A stretch of DNA of 64,000 nt, from assembly GCF_003049645.1 (NCBI RefSeq), contig NZ_PYWK01000001.1, forward strand, positions 806,001 to 870,000, written 5' to 3'. A program made the translations under genes and the position numbers. Of this stretch, positions 20,491 to 30,578 are shown piece after piece. This DNA is from Metasolibacillus fluoroglycofenilyticus (lineage in GTDB: Bacteria > Bacillota > Bacilli > Bacillales_A > Planococcaceae). Under the pieces are notes generated by a model. That model was not told the DNA's origin. It saw nothing but the letters and a program-made list of their open reading frames with translations, and searched no databases. Numbering within the stretch: position 1 is the stretch's first letter; each line of letters opens with the position of its first letter.

Positions 20491-20715
20491 ATGTTATACC
20501 CATCAGTAGATGCGTTAAAAAAAGAAATCGATTCAAAATATTCGCTTGTGAGCTTAGCTTCAAAGCGAGCACGCCAAATGCAAGAGCAAGGTGGCGAGAA
20601 GCTTGGTAAATACGTATCGTATAAGCCAGTAGGACGTGCATTAGAAGAAGTAGCAGCAGGTGTTTTACGCAAAGAGGCACAGGATGCTTCAACTGTTTAC
20701 GAGGATGAAATCTAA
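20491..20715 (+). CDS. rpoZ: DNA-directed RNA polymerase omega subunit
   Basis: Small subunit that stabilises beta-prime in RNA polymerase. The conserved N-terminal region MLYPSVDALKKEIDSKYSLV and SLASKRARQM, with the YVSYKPVGRALEEVA segment, identify it. It has 74 residues, slightly longer than the 67 of B. subtilis, with an acidic C-terminal tail. AGAGGAG precedes the ATG. A hairpin follows in the 76-bp gap before coaC. Confidence 0.94.
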   Translation: MLYPSVDALKKEIDSKYSLVSLASKRARQMQEQGGEKLGKYVSYKPVGRALEEVAAGVLRKEAQDASTVYEDEI

Positions 20716-20737
20716 AACTACTTAAAAACTACTATTT

Positions 20738-20766
20738 AGCTCCCGAGGAAATGTTCTTTGGGAGCT
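20738..20766 (+). terminator. Hairpin between rpoZ and coaC
   Basis: AGCTCCC (20738-20744) and GGGAGCT (20760-20766) form a 7-bp GC-rich stem with a 15-base loop. It is not followed by a T run, so partial termination, processing or mRNA stabilisation is as likely as full termination. Confidence 0.45.
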
Positions 20767-20791
20767 TATCGTTTGAAAGGGTGGGAAATCA

Positions 20792-21355
20792 ATGAGCAAA
20801 AAAAATATTTTACTATGTGTGACAGGTGGAATTGCTGTTTATAAGGCGGTTGCTCTCGTAAGTAAGCTAGCGCAGGCAGGAATGAATGTAAAAGTTATTA
20901 TGACTGCGTCGGCAAGGCAATTTGTCAATCCGTTAAGCTTCCAAGTAATGTCTAAAAATGATGTTTTTTTTGATACATTTGATGAAAAGGATTCGAGTGT
21001 TATTGCCCATATTGATTTGGCTGATTGGGCTGACCTTGTGCTTGTCGCGCCTGCAACAGCCAATGTTATTGGAAAGCTAGCAAACGGTATCGCAGATGAT
21101 ATGGTTACAACAACTTTGCTAGCGACAACAGCCTCTGTGTGGATTGCGCCCGCAATGAATGTCCATATGTACGACCATCCAGCGGTTAAACGTAATATCC
21201 AGCAACTTCACGAAGATGGCTATCAGTTTATTGAACCTTCGGAAGGATTTTTAGCGTGCGGCTATATCGGTAAAGGACGTTTGGAGGAGCCAGAAAAAAT
21301 TACAGCGCTTGTGCTTGCGCATTTTGCCGCGCAAAATGAAAGAGAAGAGCAGTAA
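20792..21355 (+). CDS. coaC: Phosphopantothenoylcysteine decarboxylase, stand-alone CoaC domain
   Basis: FMN-dependent decarboxylase of coenzyme A synthesis that makes 4'-phosphopantetheine. HFCD-fold motifs: TGGIAVYKA at residues 10-18, the catalytic His in IAHIDLADWAD, PAMNVHMY (PxMNxxM) near 126 and the Cys-bearing flap FLACGYIGKGRLEEPE near 155. At 187 residues only the CoaC half is present. In most bacteria, including B. subtilis, CoaB is fused to make a protein of about 400 residues. The stop and the priA ATG overlap (TAATGG), so this is a clean junction rather than a frameshift. CoaB must be encoded elsewhere if the pathway is complete. Confidence 0.9.
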   Translation: MSKKNILLCVTGGIAVYKAVALVSKLAQAGMNVKVIMTASARQFVNPLSFQVMSKNDVFFDTFDEKDSSVIAHIDLADWADLVLVAPATANVIGKLANGIADDMVTTTLLATTASVWIAPAMNVHMYDHPAVKRNIQQLHEDGYQFIEPSEGFLACGYIGKGRLEEPEKITALVLAHFAAQNEREEQ

Positions 21356-23769
21356 TGGCACGTATTGCGAAAGTAATTGTAGATGTGGCAGCATACCCTG
21401 TCGACCGTCCATTCGATTATATCGTGCCGGCTGATTGGTACGATTTAATCGAATGTGGCTGTCGTGTCAAAGTACCATTTGGACCGCGCAATGTGCTCGG
21501 CTTTGTTGTTGAGCTTGGAAGTGAGACAGATGTACCGTTAGATAAAATCAAGCCAGTGGCGCAAGTATTAGATATGGAGCCTGTGCTAACAGAAGAAATG
21601 CTAGCATTGGCAAAGTGGTTAAAAAAAGAAACAATTTGCTATGAAATTGACGCATTGCAAGTAATGCTGCCGTCGGCTTTAAGAGCGAAATATGAAAAAA
21701 TGGTTCATCTACAAGCGCCGCTTGAAGAGCTACCTCCTTTCATAGCAGCACTTTTCCAAAAGTCATCAAAAGTGAATTTTAAGCAATTTGACAAGCAAGG
21801 GCTGCTAAAAGAGTTGAAGCAGGCGATAAAACAGCAACAGGTGCGCCTTGAAAATGAAGTGAGGCAACAAGGAAATATTAAAGAAATTCGCAAAGTGCAA
21901 ATTCATGCTGATGTTGCCTATTTAACAAAAATTGAACAGCAATTATCAAAGCGAGCAAAGAAGCAAATCCAATTAGTACAGTGGATGCAGACACATTGTG
22001 GTGAAGTGTTTTCCCCTGATGCAATTTATGAGCAGGTCGGTGTAACAGCAAGTGTTTTACAGGCACTTATCGAAAGTGGTGCTGCACAATATATTCAAGA
22101 AGAGGTGTATCGCGACCCCTTTACAAAGGATGTAGAGCAGACGACCGCCTTACAGTTAACAGATGAACAACAGAAAGCATTAAATCAGATTACAGCAGCT
22201 ATGGAAAGACGTCATAATGAAACCTTTCTATTACACGGTGTAACAGGTAGTGGGAAAACTGAGGTGTATTTGCAGGCGATTTGGCAGGCGTTACAGGATG
22301 GCAAAGAGGCGATTATGCTCGTGCCTGAAATTTCACTAACGCCACAGATGACAGAACGCTTTCGCTCGCGCTTCGGTGAGCTAGTTGCTGTACTACATAG
22401 CGGGCTATCTGTCGGGGAGAAATACGATGAATGGCGCAAAATTCAACAAGGTAAAGTGAAGGTTGTTGTAGGTGCACGCTCGGCAATTTTTGCCCCCTTT
22501 CAAAATGTTGGGCTTATTATTTTAGACGAGGAGCATGAATCAACGTACAAGCAGGAGGATGCCCCTCGCTATCATGCACGTGATGTGGCAATTTGGCGCA
22601 GCAAATTTCATCACTGCCCTGTTATTTTAGGCAGTGCTACACCAGCGCTTGAATCGTTCGCAAGGGCGAAAAAAGGCGTCTATACATTGCTAACGTTGCG
22701 ACAGCGAGCAAAGCAGCAGGCCTTGCCGAGTGTGGAAGTTGTCGATATGCGTGAGGAATTGAAGCAAGGCAATCGCTCGATGTTTTCAACGAGCCTAATC
22801 GGAGCGATGCGTGATAGATTAATACGGCAAGAGCAAATTGTTTTATTTTTAAATCGTCGTGGTTATTCAAGCTTTGTGCTATGCAGAGATTGCGGCACAG
22901 TTGTGCAATGTCCAAATTGCGATATTTCATTAACGTATCATCGCTATAATGAAAAATTAAAATGTCATTATTGTGGCTATGATGAGTATGTACCGCAAAG
23001 CTGCCCACAATGTCAAAGTGAGCATATTCGTTTTTTCGGAACAGGGACGCAAAAAGTCGAGGAGGAAATTTATAAGCTCTTTCCAGAGGCAAAAATTGTG
23101 CGCATGGATGTCGATACAACATCGCATAAAGGAGCACATGAGCAGTTGTTGGACGTTTTTGCGAGCGGGCAGGCAAATATTCTACTTGGTACGCAAATGA
23201 TTGCCAAAGGACTTGATTTTCCTAATATAACGCTTGTTGGGGTGTTAAGTGCCGATACGTCCTTGCATTTACCTGATTACCGCGCAAGTGAGCGCACATT
23301 CCAACTTTTAACACAGGTAAGTGGTCGAGCGGGGCGTCATGATTTACCAGGCGAAGTAATTATCCAAACGTATACACCTGAGCATTATGCAATTGAACTA
23401 GCGAAAGAGCAGCAGTACGAGCCGTTTTATACGCGAGAAATGCATGCGCGTCATCAAGCTGGCTATCCACCGTATTATTATTTAGCGCTCGTCCAAGTGT
23501 CGCATGAGGATGTCATGTTGGCGGCTGAATATGCTGGGCGAGTAGCGGATTATTTGCGTTCAAATTTATCTTTTGGTGTTGCTATTATCGGTCCAACAAC
23601 CGCTAGCATTAGCCGTATCAACAATAGATATCGCTATCAATGTTTGATAAAATACAAAATAGAACCGAATTTAATTGATACATTATTGCAATTGATTAAA
23701 ATATATCGAACAGACTGGAGCAAGAAGGGCATACAGCTTATCGTAGATCTTGATCCAGTCGTCATTTAA
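21355..23769 (+). CDS. priA: Primosomal protein N', replication restart helicase
   Basis: Recognises abandoned forks and D-loops and reloads the replication machinery. The N-terminal 3'-DNA-binding and winged-helix part (about 1-240) is followed by a DEAD/H helicase: Walker A GVTGSGKTEVYLQ near residue 300, Walker B ILDEEHE near 385 and GSATPALES near 425. The zinc module around 505-555 contains eight Cys in four CxxC pairs, starting CRDCGTVVQCPNC. The C-terminal helicase part has GTQMIAKGLDFPN and QVSGRAGR. The 804 residues match the family. It overlaps the coaC stop. Confidence 0.96.
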   Translation: MARIAKVIVDVAAYPVDRPFDYIVPADWYDLIECGCRVKVPFGPRNVLGFVVELGSETDVPLDKIKPVAQVLDMEPVLTEEMLALAKWLKKETICYEIDALQVMLPSALRAKYEKMVHLQAPLEELPPFIAALFQKSSKVNFKQFDKQGLLKELKQAIKQQQVRLENEVRQQGNIKEIRKVQIHADVAYLTKIEQQLSKRAKKQIQLVQWMQTHCGEVFSPDAIYEQVGVTASVLQALIESGAAQYIQEEVYRDPFTKDVEQTTALQLTDEQQKALNQITAAMERRHNETFLLHGVTGSGKTEVYLQAIWQALQDGKEAIMLVPEISLTPQMTERFRSRFGELVAVLHSGLSVGEKYDEWRKIQQGKVKVVVGARSAIFAPFQNVGLIILDEEHESTYKQEDAPRYHARDVAIWRSKFHHCPVILGSATPALESFARAKKGVYTLLTLRQRAKQQALPSVEVVDMREELKQGNRSMFSTSLIGAMRDRLIRQEQIVLFLNRRGYSSFVLCRDCGTVVQCPNCDISLTYHRYNEKLKCHYCGYDEYVPQSCPQCQSEHIRFFGTGTQKVEEEIYKLFPEAKIVRMDVDTTSHKGAHEQLLDVFASGQANILLGTQMIAKGLDFPNITLVGVLSADTSLHLPDYRASERTFQLLTQVSGRAGRHDLPGEVIIQTYTPEHYAIELAKEQQYEPFYTREMHARHQAGYPPYYYLALVQVSHEDVMLAAEYAGRVADYLRSNLSFGVAIIGPTTASISRINNRYRYQCLIKYKIEPNLIDTLLQLIKIYRTDWSKKGIQLIVDLDPVVI

Positions 23770-23786
23770 GAAAGAAGGAACGAAAT

Positions 23787-24281
23787 ATGGCTATTAAAGA
23801 GGTAGTAAAAAGCCCCTCAGCAATTTTAACGACGCCTACGAAGGAAGTCGATGTGATTAATGAAGAAATCATCCAGCTATTAGATGATTTATATGACACA
23901 ATGGTGGAATATGACGGTGTTGGTATTGCAGCACCGCAAATTAATGTTGGTTTACGTGTGGCAATCGTGGAATTAGGTGAAGACATTTTAGAAATGATTA
24001 ACCCGATTGTTTTAGAAACGAAAGGGCAGGAGGAAGATGTGGAAGGTTGTCTAAGTTTTCCCGATTTATTCGCAATGGTCAACAGACCTACATATGCGAA
24101 AATCGAAGCCGCTGACCGTGAAGGGCGTATTTATGAACTGGAGGCAGAGGATTTTGAGGCGCGTGCTATTTTACATGAAATAGACCATTTAGATGGTATT
24201 TTATTTGATTCAAAAATAACGCGTGTGCTAACGGCGGAAGAAATAGAAGAAATGTATGCGGAAGAGGATGAGGAGGAATAA
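23787..24281 (+). CDS. def: Peptide deformylase
   Basis: Metalloenzyme that removes the formyl group from nascent N-terminal Met. All three motifs are present: GVGIAAPQ near residue 46, EGCLSFP near 91 and the HEIDH metal site in ILHEIDHLDG near 132. It has 164 residues with a very acidic C-terminal tail. It is followed by fmt at 1-base spacing, so the enzymes that add and remove the formyl group are co-expressed, as in many bacteria. RBS AGAAAGAAGGA precedes the ATG. Confidence 0.96.
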   Translation: MAIKEVVKSPSAILTTPTKEVDVINEEIIQLLDDLYDTMVEYDGVGIAAPQINVGLRVAIVELGEDILEMINPIVLETKGQEEDVEGCLSFPDLFAMVNRPTYAKIEAADREGRIYELEAEDFEARAILHEIDHLDGILFDSKITRVLTAEEIEEMYAEEDEEE

Positions 24282-24282
24282 T

Positions 24283-25224
24283 ATGACATCGATTGTTTTT
24301 ATGGGAACACCTGCCTTCTCCGTGCCGATTTTACGCATGCTCCATGAGGAGGGCTATCATGTGCTAGCCGTTGTTACACAGCCAGATCGTCCAGTTGGTC
24401 GTAAAAAGGTATTAACACCACCACCAGTGAAAGAAGAGGCGCAGCGCTTAGGCTTGCCAGTTATTCAGCCTGAAAAGCTACGTGCCTCACAGGAGCTAGA
24501 GCAAATTTTAGCACTAGCACCAGACTTAGTTATCACTGCAGCATTTGGGCAAATTTTACCAAAAGCGCTGCTTGATGCACCGCGCCTTGGCTGTGTTAAT
24601 GTGCATGCTTCATTGCTACCTGCATATAGGGGAGGAGCACCAATCCATCAAGCTATTATCGATGGACAAAAAGAAGCAGGTGTAACGATTATGTATATGG
24701 CTGAAAAGCTGGATGCAGGCGATATGATTAGCCAGCAGGCAATTGCTATTGAGGAAACTGACCATACAGGAAGCATGTTTGACAAGCTAAGCATCGTTGG
24801 ACGTGATTTATTAAAGCAAACATTGCCTTCTCTTGTTGATGGTACAAATAATCGTATAGTACAAGATGAAACAAAGGTAACCTACGCGCATAATATTAAC
24901 CGAGAGCAGGAGCGCATTGATTGGCAGCAAAATGCACGTACGATATACAATCAAGTACGTGGTCTACATCCATGGCCAGTTGCCTACACAACCCTTGAAG
25001 AGAGCAATGTGAAAATTTGGTGGGCGCAAATTGGTACTCGGAAGCACCAAGCTGCACCGGGTGAGGTTGTGCATATCGCTAAGGATTATTTTGAAATTGC
25101 GACTGGTGAAGGCGGGTCAATTGCTGTTTATGATTTGCAACCGGCGGGGAAAAAACGTTTAAGTGCAGAGGAGTATTTGCGCGGCACAGGGGCAAAATTG
25201 CAGATTGGAGACCGTTTTGAATGA
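24283..25224 (+). CDS. fmt: Methionyl-tRNA formyltransferase
   Basis: Formylates Met-tRNA(fMet) for initiation, using 10-formyl-THF. The N-terminal catalytic domain has FMGTPAFSVP at its start and the folate-binding segment NVHASLLPAYRGGAPI near residue 108, bearing the catalytic Asn and His; the Asp is in EKLDAGD near 146. The C-terminal OB-like domain carries RGLHPWPVAY. Met at 24283 (AGGAGG 6 bases upstream) gives 313 residues; an ATG at 24256 lies inside def and is rejected. It overlaps rsmB by 4 bases. Confidence 0.96.
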   Translation: MTSIVFMGTPAFSVPILRMLHEEGYHVLAVVTQPDRPVGRKKVLTPPPVKEEAQRLGLPVIQPEKLRASQELEQILALAPDLVITAAFGQILPKALLDAPRLGCVNVHASLLPAYRGGAPIHQAIIDGQKEAGVTIMYMAEKLDAGDMISQQAIAIEETDHTGSMFDKLSIVGRDLLKQTLPSLVDGTNNRIVQDETKVTYAHNINREQERIDWQQNARTIYNQVRGLHPWPVAYTTLEESNVKIWWAQIGTRKHQAAPGEVVHIAKDYFEIATGEGGSIAVYDLQPAGKKRLSAEEYLRGTGAKLQIGDRFE

Positions 25225-26579
25225 CGAAGAAAAAGCAGCAAATTTGGAATGGTAATGTACGTGATGCAGCTTTAAGTATTTTATTATCGGTCGATAAAAA
25301 CCAAGCATACAGCAATCTATTATTACACCAAACAATTGAGAAATATAAAATAGAGGCGAAGGACCGTGCGTTATTAACTGAAATTACGTATGGTACACTA
25401 CAGCATAAATTAACATTGGACTATTATTTAGCCCCATTTGTGCGTGGTAAAGTGGAAGTATGGGTACAATGGTTACTACGCCTATCGCTATTCCAAATGC
25501 ATTATTTAACACGTATTCCGCCACATGCCGCAGTGAATGAGGCTGTGGAAATTGCTAAAAGACGTGGGCATAAAGGCATTGCTTCAATGGTCAATGGCGT
25601 GCTACGCTCGATTATACGTCAAGGCGTGCGTTCAACGGAGGAAATAGCGGACGAGGTAGAGCGTCTTGCGATTGCAACAAGCCATCCGCAGTGGCTAGTA
25701 GAGCGTTATATTGCAGGATATGGTATAGAACGAACAACAGCTATGCTTACGCATAATAATTTACCCGCAAAGCAGACGGTGCGTGTCAACACAATAAAGG
25801 CAACACCTGAAAAAGCGATTGCTGCTTTAGAGCAGGAAGGGCTGACTGTTTCGCAAAGCGCATTTTTACCTGAATGTTTAACAATTACAGGTGGGCAAGC
25901 GGCACGTACAGCTGCTTTTAAACAAGGGCTTATTACGATTCAAGATGAAAGCTCTATGTTACCAGCAAATGTGCTAAATCCACAGCCAGGTATGCGCGTT
26001 TTAGATATGTGTGCAGCACCTGGTGGCAAAACGACGCATTTAGCGGAAAAAATGCATAATGAAGGGGTGATTCTTGCCTTAGATTTGCATCCGCATAAGC
26101 TTGAATTAATTGATGAAAATACAGCACGCTTAAGTATTGATATTGTGCAAACGGCACCGTTAGATGGGCGCAAAGCGGCAAATACTTTACAAAAGGGCAG
26201 CTTCGATGCAATTTTAGTCGATGCACCATGCTCTGGGCTAGGGGTTATGCGTCGTAAACCAGATATTAAATATACGAAGAAAATAGAAGATTTTGCTAAT
26301 TTACAAGCAATTCAACTTGCGATTTTAGCAAATGCTGTAGAGTTGTTGAAGCCAGAAGGTCGCTTAGTTTATAGTACATGTACAATTAATCAAGAAGAAA
26401 ATGAAGGAACGGTACAAGCCTTTTTAAAAGAGCATCCGAATATGGAGGCTATTGTATTGGAAAATTTACCGCAGCAGCTTGTTCACGAGCAGCGGGAAGG
26501 AATGCTTCAGGTATTCCCACAACATATGGATAGTGACGGCTTTTTCGTCGCTGCCTTCGTAAAAAAGGAGACAAAATAA
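25221..26579 (+). CDS. rsmB: 16S rRNA (cytosine-967-C5)-methyltransferase
   Basis: Methylates C967 of 16S rRNA; named sun/yloM in older annotation. An N-terminal NusB-like RNA-binding domain (about 1-150, with [17 protein letters not shown]) precedes a Rossmann core. The SAM motif is [14 protein letters not shown] near residue 265. The catalytic Cys pair lies in [18 protein letters not shown] (near 335) and [12 protein letters not shown] (near 385), the hallmark of m5C RNA methyltransferases. It has 452 residues. The ATG overlaps the fmt stop (ATGA). Confidence 0.95.
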   Translation: MTKKKQQIWNGNVRDAALSILLSVDKNQAYSNLLLHQTIEKYKIEAKDRALLTEITYGTLQHKLTLDYYLAPFVRGKVEVWVQWLLRLSLFQMHYLTRIPPHAAVNEAVEIAKRRGHKGIASMVNGVLRSIIRQGVRSTEEIADEVERLAIATSHPQWLVERYIAGYGIERTTAMLTHNNLPAKQTVRVNTIKATPEKAIAALEQEGLTVSQSAFLPECLTITGGQAARTAAFKQGLITIQDESSMLPANVLNPQPGMRVLDMCAAPGGKTTHLAEKMHNEGVILALDLHPHKLELIDENTARLSIDIVQTAPLDGRKAANTLQKGSFDAILVDAPCSGLGVMRRKPDIKYTKKIEDFANLQAIQLAILANAVELLKPEGRLVYSTCTINQEENEGTVQAFLKEHPNMEAIVLENLPQQLVHEQREGMLQVFPQHMDSDGFFVAAFVKKETK

Positions 26580-26584
26580 ATTTT

Positions 26585-27724
26585 ATGGACCAAAACAAAT
26601 TCGATGAGCGCATTTTAGACTTAGTCGAGGAAGCAGAAGAAAAACCCACACGCCGTGAGAAAAAAGAAAAGCCACAATTAAAGGAATCGATTTATTCATT
26701 GCGTCCTGAACAGTTGCAAGAGTGGTTAGTTAATAATGGAGAAAAAGCATTTCGCGCAGGGCAAATTTATGATTGGTTATATCATAAACGTGTAAAAACA
26801 TTTGAGGAAATGTCGAATTTGTCAAAGATATTGCGTGAGAAATTAGACGCACAGTTTGCCTTGACGACTTTGGAAACAATTATTCAACAGGAATCAAAGG
26901 ATGGAACAATCAAATTTTTATTCCAGCTACAAGATGGCTATTCAATTGAAACGGTATTAATGCGCCATGATTATGGTAATTCCGTTTGTGTAACGACACA
27001 AGTGGGCTGTCGCATCGGCTGTACGTTTTGTGCTTCTACTTTAGGCGGTTTAAAGCGCCATTTACTTGCGGGCGAAATTGTGGAGCAAGTGGTGAAAGTA
27101 CAGCAGGCTTTGGATGAAGTAGACGAGCGTGTTAGTCATATCGTAATTATGGGGATTGGGGAACCATTTGATAATTACGAGGCGATGATGAACTTCTTAA
27201 AAGTAATTAATGATGAAAAAGGATTGAATATCGGTGCGCGCCATATTACTGTATCGACATCAGGTATTGTGCCGAAAATTTATGATTTTGCAAACGAGCA
27301 GCTACAAATCAATTTTGCACTTTCACTACATGCACCGAACCAAGAATTACGTCAAAAGCTCATGCCAATTGCGCGTGCCTATAAGCTGGAACAATTAATG
27401 GAGTCAATTCGTTATTATACGAAGAAAACAGGGCGTCGTGTCAGCTTCGAGTATGGTTTATTCGGTGGAGAAAATGATTCTATTGAGCATGCAGAGGAGT
27501 TAGCGAAGTTAATCAAAGGGATAAAATGTCATGTCAACTTAATCCCTGTTAACTATGTTCCTGAGCGCAATTATGTAAGAACACCACGCAATCAAATTTT
27601 TGATTTTGAAAAAACATTAAAGAAGCACGGAATTAACGTGACAATTCGTCGCGAACATGGCTCGGATATTGATGCAGCCTGCGGACAGCTGCGTGCAAAG
27701 GAGCGAGCACAAGAAACAAAGTAG
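26585..27724 (+). CDS. rlmN: Dual-specificity 23S rRNA/tRNA adenine-C2 methyltransferase (radical SAM)
   Basis: Methylates C2 of A2503 in 23S rRNA and A37 of some tRNAs. The radical-SAM cluster motif [11 protein letters not shown] (CxxxCxxC) is near residue 140. [11 protein letters not shown] and the SAM-binding [10 protein letters not shown] follow. The second methylated Cys is in AACGQLRA near the C-terminus. It has 379 residues; the first roughly 35 are charged (Glu/Lys/Arg) and extend beyond the core seen in related proteins. It is 5 bases after rsmB and upstream of prpC. RBS AAGGAG lies about 12 bases before the ATG. Confidence 0.96.
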   Translation: MDQNKFDERILDLVEEAEEKPTRREKKEKPQLKESIYSLRPEQLQEWLVNNGEKAFRAGQIYDWLYHKRVKTFEEMSNLSKILREKLDAQFALTTLETIIQQESKDGTIKFLFQLQDGYSIETVLMRHDYGNSVCVTTQVGCRIGCTFCASTLGGLKRHLLAGEIVEQVVKVQQALDEVDERVSHIVIMGIGEPFDNYEAMMNFLKVINDEKGLNIGARHITVSTSGIVPKIYDFANEQLQINFALSLHAPNQELRQKLMPIARAYKLEQLMESIRYYTKKTGRRVSFEYGLFGGENDSIEHAEELAKLIKGIKCHVNLIPVNYVPERNYVRTPRNQIFDFEKTLKKHGINVTIRREHGSDIDAACGQLRAKERAQETK

Positions 27725-27733
27725 GTGGAAAAT

Positions 27734-28483
27734 GTGAACTTTACAGTTGAAAGTGATGTTGGCTTAAAGCGTTCGGAAAATGAGGATCGAGTAGCTTTTT
27801 GTGAACGTCTAGATCAGTATAAGCTAGCGGTTTTAGCTGACGGTATGGGCGGACATAATGCAGGTGATGTAGCTAGTGAAATGGCAATTACCGCATTACA
27901 GCGTGTATTTTTACAGGTGGAAGCTGCCGAATTAGCGACAGAAGAGGCGAGGCAGCAATGGTTAAATAACGTAATATCACAAATAAACGAAGACATTTAT
28001 CATTATTCATTATCACATGAAGGCTGTAAAGGGATGGGGACAACACTTATCGCCGTTGTGATTGATGGTGCTCACTGCACAATTGCTCATATCGGTGATA
28101 GTCGCGTCTACCATTTTACGACGGAGGATGGCGAGCTCATTACACGTGACCATTCCTATGTCAATGTATTAGTAGATAATGGTGAAATTAGCGAGGAAGA
28201 AGCACAGCACCATCCGCAAAAAAACTTTATTTTAAGAGCTTTAGGTACAGAGCTAACAATTCAAGCTGATTTTTATAGCATGGAGCTGCAGCAGGATTCC
28301 TATTTACTTATTTGCTCAGATGGTTTAAGTGATAAGCTTAGCCTACATGAAATGGCAGCATTAATTACGTTGCCGCTCGTCTTACAGGAAAAGGGGAAAA
28401 AGCTTGTACAGCTTGCAAATGAGCTAGGCGGCGAGGATAATATTTCACTTATTTTGTTGACGCTAGAGGATAGGGAGGTGTAA
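27734..28483 (+). CDS. prpC: PP2C-type serine/threonine phosphatase PrpC
   Basis: Mn-dependent phosphatase that reverses PrkC phosphorylation. PP2C motifs: SENED near the N-terminus, LADGMGGHNAGDVAS near residue 34, GMGTTLIAV, IGDSRVYH near 120, CSDGLSDKL near 195 and GGEDNISLILL near 235, covering the two-metal site. The GTG at 27734 is chosen over the in-frame GTG at 27725 because AGGTGG lies 5 bases before it and the distance to the first conserved Asp then equals that of the B. subtilis protein. This gives 249 residues. prkC starts 3 bases after the stop, the standard phosphatase-kinase pair. Confidence 0.94.
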   Translation: MNFTVESDVGLKRSENEDRVAFCERLDQYKLAVLADGMGGHNAGDVASEMAITALQRVFLQVEAAELATEEARQQWLNNVISQINEDIYHYSLSHEGCKGMGTTLIAVVIDGAHCTIAHIGDSRVYHFTTEDGELITRDHSYVNVLVDNGEISEEEAQHHPQKNFILRALGTELTIQADFYSMELQQDSYLLICSDGLSDKLSLHEMAALITLPLVLQEKGKKLVQLANELGGEDNISLILLTLEDREV

Positions 28484-28486
28484 GGG

Positions 28487-30448
28487 ATGATTATCGGCAA
28501 AAGAATTAGTGATCGTTATAAAATTATAGAACTAATTGGCGGTGGTGGGATGTCCAATGTTTATTTGGCCCACGATATGATTTTAAACCGCGATGTAGCG
28601 ATTAAAATTTTGCGTTATGATTTTACAAATGAAGAAGAATTACATCGCCGATTTCAGCGTGAAGCACTTTCGGCAACAAGCCTTACACACTCCAATATTG
28701 TTAGCATTTATGATGTTGGCGAAGATGGCGATATGCATTATATTGTCATGGAATATATTAAGGGCAAAACGCTAAAGCAATACATACAGGAGTTTTCGCC
28801 TTTATCGCCTGCACGAAGCGTTCATATTATGAAGCAGCTTACATCAGCGATTGCACATGCACATGAAAATGGCATTATTCATCGCGATATTAAGCCGCAA
28901 AATATTTTGATGGATTTAGATGGAAATGTAAAAATTACAGATTTCGGAATTGCGACAACCTTAAGTGCAACGAGCTACACGCAGACGAATTCAGTGATTG
29001 GAACGGTACATTATTTATCCCCAGAACAGGCGCGTGGCGGTATAGCAACAGAAAAATCCGATATTTATGCACTCGGTATTGTATTTTACGAGCTATTAAC
29101 AGGGGAATTACCGTTTTCAGGTGAATCAGCGGTAGCTATTGCCTTGAAGCATTTGCAGGCGGAAACACCTTCTGTTCGTGCATTTGATGGTTCGATTCCA
29201 CAAAGCGTGGAAAATATTGTGTTAAAGGCTACGGCAAAAGATTCAAATCATCGCTATGCGAATGCTGAGGAAATGGAGCAGGATTTAGAAACATGTCTAT
29301 CAGCAGAGCGCATTCATGAACCTAAATTTATTTTACCTTTTGATAATGATGCAACGAAAATTTTACCGATTATTAAAGATGAAAAAATGCCGGTGCATGA
29401 TATTGCAGAAACGAAGCAGATGAAGACCGTGAAAAAATCACCTCCTTTAGAGCAGCAATCGCCGCCAAAAAAGAGGAAGAAGTGGCCGCTAATTGCAGCT
29501 AGCATTGCCCTGTTAGCTATAATAGCAGTTGCTGCAATTTATTTCATGAAGCCGAAAAAAGTTGAAATTCCGAAAGAGATAATTGGTATGACAGTTGAGG
29601 AAGCAACGCAAGAGCTTGAAAATTTAGGCTTCGTCGTTGGTGAAATCGAAGAGCGAAATCATGAGGAAATCGAAAAAGATACAATTATTGAAACAAATCC
29701 AAGAACGGGTACTTTGAAAGTAAAAGGTACGGAAATAAAGCTAATCGTTAGCCAAGGGGCAGAAACTTCCAAAATGGCCAACTACGTAGACCAAAAGCTT
29801 TCGCAAGTAACTACATTGCTTGAAAATTTTAAGGATTACAAATTGGAATATGAAAATAGTGAGGTCGAGGCAGGGACGATTATTCGTCAGGAGCCACAAG
29901 CTGGCGAGGAAATTATTGTAGGAGAAACAACGGTTACACTTGTTATTAGCGAAGGGAAAAAAATGATTAGCATAGACAATCTTGCTACCTTCTCACGTGC
30001 GGCACTTGAAGAATATACAAAGCGCCATAATATACAATGGCGTGTCGTTGGGGAGGAAACGTCTGAAACGATTCCGGCTGGTAGTGTAATCTCCCATACC
30101 CCGAAAGAGGGAGAGGAGATAGTGGAAGGTGGAACACTAGAGGTCGTTCTATCAAAAGGACCACCTGCTAAAAAGGAAAAATTCTTTACGGAATCCATAA
30201 ATATCCCTTATGAGCCGACATTCAATGAAGAGGGCGAGGAGGAGCGAACGGAGCAAATCGTCCATATTTATATTCAAGACAAAAATAATTCGATGTCCGA
30301 GCTGTACGACACATTAACGATTACGGAGTCGACGAGCTATCGTATTGAGCTAACGATTGAGGAAGGAAGCTCTGCTGCTTACCGCATAGATCGTGATTCA
30401 TTCAAAATTGCCGAAAGAACGATACCATTCGATAGTTTACCGAACTAA
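28487..30448 (+). CDS. prkC: Ser/Thr protein kinase with PASTA domains
   Basis: Membrane kinase that senses muropeptides or cell-wall state and phosphorylates translation and wall-metabolism proteins; in B. subtilis it also triggers spore germination. The cytoplasmic Hanks kinase (1-270) shows GGGGMSNVY, VAIKIL, HRDIKPQN and DFGIATT. A basic/Pro juxtamembrane linker precedes one membrane segment (about 335-355: LIAASIALLAIIAVAAIYF). Three PASTA-like repeats follow, at about 358-425, 426-492 and 493-560, then a C-terminal extracellular domain. It has 653 residues, in line with B. subtilis (648). RBS GGGAGGTG overlaps the prpC end. Confidence 0.95.
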   Translation: MIIGKRISDRYKIIELIGGGGMSNVYLAHDMILNRDVAIKILRYDFTNEEELHRRFQREALSATSLTHSNIVSIYDVGEDGDMHYIVMEYIKGKTLKQYIQEFSPLSPARSVHIMKQLTSAIAHAHENGIIHRDIKPQNILMDLDGNVKITDFGIATTLSATSYTQTNSVIGTVHYLSPEQARGGIATEKSDIYALGIVFYELLTGELPFSGESAVAIALKHLQAETPSVRAFDGSIPQSVENIVLKATAKDSNHRYANAEEMEQDLETCLSAERIHEPKFILPFDNDATKILPIIKDEKMPVHDIAETKQMKTVKKSPPLEQQSPPKKRKKWPLIAASIALLAIIAVAAIYFMKPKKVEIPKEIIGMTVEEATQELENLGFVVGEIEERNHEEIEKDTIIETNPRTGTLKVKGTEIKLIVSQGAETSKMANYVDQKLSQVTTLLENFKDYKLEYENSEVEAGTIIRQEPQAGEEIIVGETTVTLVISEGKKMISIDNLATFSRAALEEYTKRHNIQWRVVGEETSETIPAGSVISHTPKEGEEIVEGGTLEVVLSKGPPAKKEKFFTESINIPYEPTFNEEGEEERTEQIVHIYIQDKNNSMSELYDTLTITESTSYRIELTIEEGSSAAYRIDRDSFKIAERTIPFDSLPN

Positions 30449-30578
30449 TCTAGCTTTTAGATTAAATTGTATTGCCTTATCTTCAGCGAAAGGAGCCGAC
30501 TTTTAAGATGGTAGCTACTTGAAGCTGAAAAAGGTATGCTTCTTCTACTCTCACAAGAGAATATTGACTGAAAATGAA

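Noticed and set aside
20716..20791. Frameshifted remainder of CoaB or another gene between rpoZ and coaC
   Set aside because: The gap holds only a hairpin and the coaC ribosome site; the coaC end also overlaps priA cleanly, so no broken CoaB coding sequence is visible.
22637..23176. Minus-strand ORF of 179 codons
   Set aside because: Shadow of the priA helicase and zinc region.
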